8,520 nucleotides of DNA, taken from an uncultured Campylobacter sp. Its GTDB lineage: Bacteria; Campylobacterota; Campylobacteria; Campylobacterales; Campylobacteraceae. Position 1 is the stretch's first letter. Each line of letters starts with the position of its first letter. This document shows positions 5,212-8,520 of the stretch, in pieces. Under the pieces are notes generated by a model that saw only the letters and a program-made list of their open reading frames with translations, did no database searches and had not been told where the DNA came from. The DNA lies in contig NZ_CALJPC010000062.1 in assembly GCF_937981295.1 (NCBI RefSeq), positions 1 through 8,520 of the forward strand. Reading direction: 5' to 3'. Both the position numbers and the translations under genes were made by a program.

Positions 5212-5712
5212 ATGTGGGTAACCAGTAAGCATGCGGCGGAAATTTTGAGCGTCAAATATGACGCTCTGATGAAAGCTGTTAAGCGTGCGGAAAAGGCAGG
5301 CAAAAAATTTTGCTCGATAAAACCTAATATATTGTGTTTTACCTACACCGACGGCGTCGGTCGCGGTGGTAAAACCCTTCAAATTTGGATTGATGATAAT
5401 CTGATAAACGACGAAAACGGCGAAATTTCACAGCAAAGCGCGCCCGCACCTATTTGCAGCGATGAGCGCGACAAAATAAAAGGAATAAAAATGAAAATAA
5501 AGATGGTGATCAGACAGAACAAGTACTTCGTCAAGCTCAAGTATTCGCAGGCGGACAAGATGGCGGACAACGCTATGAGTGCGACGCGCGCTTTTGTAAA
5601 AACACTAGCTACGGCGTGGGATACGAGCGAGGAGAGGGTAGCCGAAGAGCTGATGTGGCAGCTAAATTTTATCAAGAATGCCAAAAAGTGGCGCAAAACC
5701 GCCAAAGCCTAG
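5212..5712 (+). CDS. MuA transposase N-terminal (enhancer-binding) domain in a separate frame
   Basis: The first 60 residues match the Mu-type winged-helix domain I-alpha that opens MuA. WVTSKHAAEILSVKYDALMK resembles the WVSPKECANLPGLP start of Mu, and TYTDGVGRGGKTLQIWI corresponds to the GVKGGKAIEY wing. In Mu this domain contacts the operator/enhancer during transpososome assembly. After a Gln/Ser/Pro linker (70-92) the frame continues for about 74 residues beginning MKIKMVIRQNKYFVKLKYSQ. These look like genuine amphipathic protein but do not match MuA. It then stops at 5712, before the end-binding and catalytic domains, which lie in the -1 frame. Either this is the 5' part of a frameshifted muA, a deliberate separate product, or a small gene inserted into muA. 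The start directly follows the ner-like stop. Confidence 0.65.
   Translation: MWVTSKHAAEILSVKYDALMKAVKRAEKAGKKFCSIKPNILCFTYTDGVGRGGKTLQIWIDDNLINDENGEISQQSAPAPICSDERDKIKGIKMKIKMVIRQNKYFVKLKYSQADKMADNAMSATRAFVKTLATAWDTSEERVAEELMWQLNFIKNAKKWRKTAKA
5478..5493 (+). promoter_or_regulatory. Internal ribosome site and ATG that could start a separate 73-residue ORF
   Basis: AAAAGGA (5478-5484) lies 6 nt before ATG 5491, a near-ideal Campylobacter translation start, in frame with the MuA N-terminal ORF. Translation from here to 5712 would give a basic 73-residue protein ending KNAKKWRKTAKA, with a helical, Trp-containing C-terminal half. I do not recognise it. Internal initiation would make two products from one frame, or mark an inserted small gene. 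Confidence 0.4.
5682..5704 (+). other. Possible -1 frameshift site near the end of the MuA N-terminal frame
   Basis: C AAA AAG (5682-5688) is in the reading phase needed for tandem -1 slippage, related to the A AAA AAG site of dnaX. Immediately after it TGGCG (5689-5693) can pair with CGCCA (5700-5704) around CAAAAC. The zero-frame stop TAG is at 5710-5712. A -1 shift here would join the N-terminal domain to the frame of the catalytic domains. Against it: the first base is C rather than A, and the hairpin abuts the site instead of lying 5-8 nt downstream. Confidence 0.25.
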
Positions 5713-5800
5713 AGCACGAAGCAGTAGATGAAAATAACGCGGCGTTCACGGATAGCGACTCAAATATAAATAATGGCTCGGATGCTTTCATTTGCGCACC

Positions 5801-5898
5801 GCAAAACGAGCGTAGCGAAGCAGAGCAAAACGAGTATAGCGACGCAAGGCGAAGCCGAAGCGGCGTTTCTTGCGAGCGCAGCGAAGCAGAGCAAAACG
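5801..5898 (+). repeat. Direct repeats in the muA linker region
   Basis: Positions 5808-5832 and 5874-5898 match at 24 of 25 bases (GAGCG(T/C)AGCGAAGCAGAGC then AAAACG), 66 bp apart, exactly 22 codons. A shorter tandem copy of GCAAAACGAG occurs at 5801 and 5825. In the transposase frame both encode ERSEAEQN. The segment links the MuA N-terminal and end-binding domains. It looks like expansion of a tolerated linker, or invasion by a short repeat found elsewhere in the genome. Confidence 0.75.
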
Positions 5899-5930
5899 CT
5901 CTGAGCCTAAAGATTAAGGATATAGAAAAG

Positions 5931-7469
5931 ATGAATAAGTTAAAGGCAATAAACGAGCTAAAAAGCTGCCCTGCGGGAATGAGTAAGACGCTATGGGGCA
6001 AGGGGGTAGCGGCGAAATACGAAGTGAGCTTAAAAACGCTTTATTCGTGGGCCAAGCTATTTAAGCAAAGTGAAGTAGAGGTTAAAAACGACGAGCTAAG
6101 CATTGATTTTAAAGCTAAGTTTAAAAGCTCCAGCTTTGAGATGAGCGCTTTAGAGTGGGCGGTAGGCTTTATGCTGCACAATCCGCTAGCTAGCAAGAGC
6201 TTTGCTTACGAGCAGCTGCAATCCTATGCGAAAGACAACGCCCTTAAAATCGGCTCATACCAAAGCTTCGCCCGCCTAACCGCGGCGCCAGAGATCAAAG
6301 CGATGCTACTTCGTGCAAGCTGCGGCGATCGCGGCGTACGAAACGAGTGGGCTATGCATATCATCCGCGATCTAAACTGCTACGAAAGTATGGAGATGAT
6401 CTGCGGCGATCAGATAGTATTTGATTTCGATGCGGTAGGTCCCGCAGGAGAGGTCATCAACCCTAACGCTTATGTCTGGATCAATATGGGAAGCGGAGCG
6501 ATCATAGGCATAGATATAGTACTTGGAAAATATAACCGCCTAAGCGTAGGCAATAGCCTAAAGATGGCTTTGCGCTTTGGCATCCCAGATGCCATCTATA
6601 CCGATAACGGAAAACCCGAGCTAAGCGAGTATATCGCAGGCGTCAGGTCTCAGCTAAGCGGGATTAAATTTAGGGATTTTGACGATCTAGTGCCAAATCT
6701 GCTTCATAAAAAAGCGAAGGTAAGGAATTCTCGCGCAAAACCTATCGAAAATATCTTTAATCACGTCCAGCGCCGCATGGGCGAGATGGTAATAGCTGAG
6801 TGCGGCGGAGCGGGATATCACAAGGACGGTGATAGACAAAGCGAGATCATAGCTGAATATATAAAGCAAAATCCGCTTAATTTTACCGATTTTATCTCAT
6901 ATTTCGAGCGGGCGGTGAGGTGGTGGAACGAACACTATAACGCCTCCCGCAAAATTCATCCTTTAAAAAGCTTCTTAGATAAGTTGGAGGCTAAGCCTAG
7001 GGCGGTATTTGATGAAACTACGCTTGAGTATATCTTTAGCGAACGCAGATCTATCAGAGTGAGAAATAGCTGCATAGCTCTATCGGTAATGGGGCAGAGG
7101 CGGACATATTCGCATCCTGCGCTTTGCAAATTCGTAGGGCAAAACGTAGAGGTAAGGATAAACAGAGGCGAGGTAGAAAGCGTATTCGTCGTAGATATGA
7201 AAAATAATCGCCCTATTTGCGAGGCTCATTTGATAGATCGTATAGATCCGCGCAATCATACCGCGCTTAGCGCGCAGCTAGCTAAAAATGAGGCCGTGGT
7301 GAGCGCCGTTAGGCAGGCGTTTGGCTATTACGCAAACCTTTATAAACGCCCTAATACTATCAGCTCCTATGCGAGTACGGCGTTTGAAGTCGATAAGCAA
7401 AGACAAAACAGCAGGCGCCTGCACTCCAAAATTGCTATGAGCAACGAGGAACTTTTGGCGGCGATGTAA
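5931..7469 (+). CDS. Mu-type DDE transposase, end-binding and catalytic domains (muA core)
   Basis: MuA nicks both phage ends and joins them to target DNA in an assembled tetramer. From ATG 5931 (AAGGA 10 nt upstream) the 512-residue product starts right at the end-binding I-beta HTH (MNKLKAINELKSCPAGMSKT and SLKTLYSWAKLF). An I-gamma helical domain (about 68-150) follows, then the RNase H-like catalytic core with Asp160 (ICGDQIVFD), Asp225 (YTDNGKP) and Glu273 (KPIENIF). Their spacings, 65 and 48, are close to Mu's 67 and 56. WWNEHYN and HPLKSF, a beta-barrel domain (about 373-437) and a basic C-terminal tail, the likely MuB contact, complete it. The frame is open upstream to 5466 through an acidic SEAEQN linker with no good start (GTG 5616 lacks a ribosome site). 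Domain I-alpha is in another frame upstream. All catalytic residues are intact. Confidence 0.85.
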   Translation: MNKLKAINELKSCPAGMSKTLWGKGVAAKYEVSLKTLYSWAKLFKQSEVEVKNDELSIDFKAKFKSSSFEMSALEWAVGFMLHNPLASKSFAYEQLQSYAKDNALKIGSYQSFARLTAAPEIKAMLLRASCGDRGVRNEWAMHIIRDLNCYESMEMICGDQIVFDFDAVGPAGEVINPNAYVWINMGSGAIIGIDIVLGKYNRLSVGNSLKMALRFGIPDAIYTDNGKPELSEYIAGVRSQLSGIKFRDFDDLVPNLLHKKAKVRNSRAKPIENIFNHVQRRMGEMVIAECGGAGYHKDGDRQSEIIAEYIKQNPLNFTDFISYFERAVRWWNEHYNASRKIHPLKSFLDKLEAKPRAVFDETTLEYIFSERRSIRVRNSCIALSVMGQRRTYSHPALCKFVGQNVEVRINRGEVESVFVVDMKNNRPICEAHLIDRIDPRNHTALSAQLAKNEAVVSAVRQAFGYYANLYKRPNTISSYASTAFEVDKQRQNSRRLHSKIAMSNEELLAAM

Positions 7470-7471
7470 AG

Positions 7472-7509
7472 CGCCTTTAAAATCTGCTAGCGGGCGGATT
7501 TTATAAGCG
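7472..7509 (+). terminator. Strong stem-loop between muA and muB (attenuator or processing site)
   Basis: TAAAATCTGC (7478-7487) pairs over ten positions, with one T-G wobble, with GCGGATTTTA (7494-7503) around TAGCGG. With small bulges the stem extends to about 15 bp between 7472 and 7509. It occupies most of the 77-bp muA-muB gap. There is no proper T-run after it, so full termination is doubtful. Partial termination or mRNA stabilisation setting the MuA:MuB ratio is plausible. Confidence 0.5.
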
Positions 7510-7546
7510 TTTGCTTAAATTTAGCCTACGGGCAAAGGAAAGAGCG

Positions 7547-8440
7547 ATGAGTTTAAAAGAAAAATTTGAGTTATGCAAAGCTTATGGCATAACCCTAGGC
7601 AAGATCGCAGATGCGATCGGCAAGAGAGAAGGCACCGTTAGCGGTGTGCTAAACGGCAAATATGACTCCTCTAAAAGCGAGCTATATGCCGCCGCGATCG
7701 AGGCGTTTTTAGATAAGGTAATTGCCGCTAATACTCCCAAAAAAGAGGCACAAAATGGCGGAGTTTGGTTAAGCCTGGCACAGCAAAAGATCAAGGAGCG
7801 CATCTATAGGATGGAGCAGACGAAGCTTAGCTTTTTCGAGCTCATTTTGGGCGAAAGCGGTATGGGTAAAACCTACCTACTTCAAAAGCTTACGGGCGAA
7901 CTTGGCGGTATCTACGTAAAGGCTAGAAAGAGCCTAAGCGCCAGCGCATTTATGAGTTTACTGCTGCGAGCCGTGGGCGAAAAGCCTAAGGGCAATACGG
8001 ATGATAAATTCGAGCAGTTTTGCGAGGCGATCGCAAACTTAAAAACCCGTCTGATAGTAATCGACGAAGCCGATCTTTTCGTGCGCGATAACGATCTGAC
8101 TTTTGAGCGAAAATTTGAGCTTTTGCGCGAGATCTATGAGTTTAGCAAACGCGAAAACCTAGGCATAGCCGTAATTGCCGTAGGTATCGGAGTGCTTAGA
8201 AAGCGTATCGATAGGCTAGGAGGCTATCTGCAAAGTAGGCTTACCTACTCGCCGGAGATGACGCTCAGCCGCGACGAGCTCATTAAAATCGGCGAGCTTG
8301 CCGGCATCGACGAAGAGGTCTGCGAGTTTTTAGCCGAAGGGCAAAACGCAAGGCTATATGAAAAGACGGCGCTAAATTTAGCCTTAGGCTACGAGCAAAA
8401 GGTAGCCGCTAATTTAGTTTATCACGCACGAAAAAGATAG
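7547..8440 (+). CDS. MuB-like AAA+ ATPase, transposition target-selection protein
   Basis: MuB polymerises on DNA with ATP, captures targets and activates MuA. The ATG at 7547 was chosen over an upstream TTG (7511) because AAAGGA lies 7 nt before it; this gives 297 residues, close to the 312 of Mu. Residues 13-40 form an HTH (GITLGKIADAIGKREGTVSG), as in Mu MuB, whose N-terminus is a Cro-like DNA-binding domain. The AAA+ core has Walker A GESGMGKT (102-109), Walker B LIVIDEAD (169-176), a sensor-like strand GIAVIAVGIG (206-215) and a conserved Arg in LQSRLTYSPE (about 231). The C-terminal 55 residues are helical and basic at the very end. It follows muA in the same early operon and is followed 9 nt later by another gene. 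It is intact. Confidence 0.88.
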   Translation: MSLKEKFELCKAYGITLGKIADAIGKREGTVSGVLNGKYDSSKSELYAAAIEAFLDKVIAANTPKKEAQNGGVWLSLAQQKIKERIYRMEQTKLSFFELILGESGMGKTYLLQKLTGELGGIYVKARKSLSASAFMSLLLRAVGEKPKGNTDDKFEQFCEAIANLKTRLIVIDEADLFVRDNDLTFERKFELLREIYEFSKRENLGIAVIAVGIGVLRKRIDRLGGYLQSRLTYSPEMTLSRDELIKIGELAGIDEEVCEFLAEGQNARLYEKTALNLALGYEQKVAANLVYHARKR

Positions 8441-8449
8441 GAGTAAAAA

Positions 8450-8520
8450 ATGAAAATTTCAAAAGATACAAATATGAAAATGAGCGATCTAAAAGCTTGC
8501 AAAGATGAGATCATAATCGC
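8450..8520 (+). CDS. Start of an unidentified early prophage gene (runs off the right edge)
   Basis: ATG at 8450 follows AGGAG (8439-8443) by 6 nt, and the ribosome site overlaps the muB stop codon, so translation is probably coupled. The 23 visible codons read MKISKDTNMKMSDLKACKDE then Ile-rich sequence. This is too short to identify. In Mu-like phages this slot holds small early or semi-essential genes such as gam and regulators, but nothing here picks one out. Confidence 0.65.
   Translation, partial: MKISKDTNMKMSDLKACKDEIII

Larger units (their letters stand above)
3913..8520 (+). mobile_element. Mu-like transposable prophage, left part (right end beyond window)
   Basis: The gene order is that of the Mu early region: leftward repressor, divergent control region, ner-like gene, transposase A, ATPase B, further early genes. 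Such phages integrate and replicate by transposition and make a 5-bp target duplication. The left boundary is tentative. TGT at 3913 begins a segment with two close copies of AAAATAGTC followed by CGC or CCGC, resembling end-binding repeats of the MuA/TnsB transposase group. The right end, structural genes and lysis genes are not in view. It could be a complete phage or a remnant; the divided muA raises doubt about function. Confidence 0.7.

Noticed and set aside
5616..5930. GTG 5616 as the true start of the transposase core
   Set aside because: No ribosome site precedes it and the sequence just after it is a Gly/Arg-rich shadow of the other frame; ATG 5931 has AAGGA and coincides with a domain start.
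5212..8440. Tn7-like or CRISPR-associated transposon (TnsB/TnsC) instead of a Mu-like phage
   Set aside because: The S24 repressor, ner-like gene, Mu-type I-alpha domain and A-B order fit Mu-like phages; no TnsA, TniQ, Cas gene or repeat-spacer array is in view.

Overview
The window looks like chromosome from an oral, relatively GC-rich Campylobacter. Codon and intergenic style (abundant AAATTT, TTG starts after AAAGG ribosome sites), the recA-eno pair, a futalosine-pathway mqnD and an epsilonproteobacterial-type murB all point there. From memory, C. jejuni has the order eno-recA-(mqnD-like gene)-fliQ-murB. Here fliQ is missing between mqnD and murB, so a non-flagellated species such as Campylobacter gracilis is my best guess. 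That species call is inference; no database was searched.

Layout. Positions 1-1168 (minus strand) carry the 5' end of eno and a complete recA, overlapping by one base. Positions 1169-1465 are a divergent promoter region. mqnD (1466-2362) and murB (2970-3761) follow on the plus strand, separated by about 600 bp of non-coding sequence. That gap contains a decayed stretch resembling part of murB. After murB, host-like sequence gives way somewhere in 3762-4242 to the left part of a Mu-like transposable prophage. I place its terminus tentatively at 3913.

The prophage has the Mu early-region order: a leftward repressor gene (4243-4947, HTH plus LexA/CI-type S24 protease), a divergent operator/promoter region (4948-5027), a small ner/cro-like gene (5028-5210), the transposase muA (5212-7469), the ATPase muB (7547-8440), and the start of a further gene (8450 onward). 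The repressor should hold the early promoter off. RecA activated by DNA damage could trigger its self-cleavage, after which Ner, MuA and MuB would be made for replicative transposition.

The most unusual feature is that muA is not one reading frame. Its N-terminal enhancer-binding domain lies in one frame (5212-5712) and the end-binding and DDE catalytic domains lie in another (open from 5466, plausible start at 5931). The two frames overlap by about 245 bp. A possible slippery site, a small ORF with its own ribosome site, and a repetitive linker all sit at the junction. No tRNA, rRNA or CRISPR array was seen.
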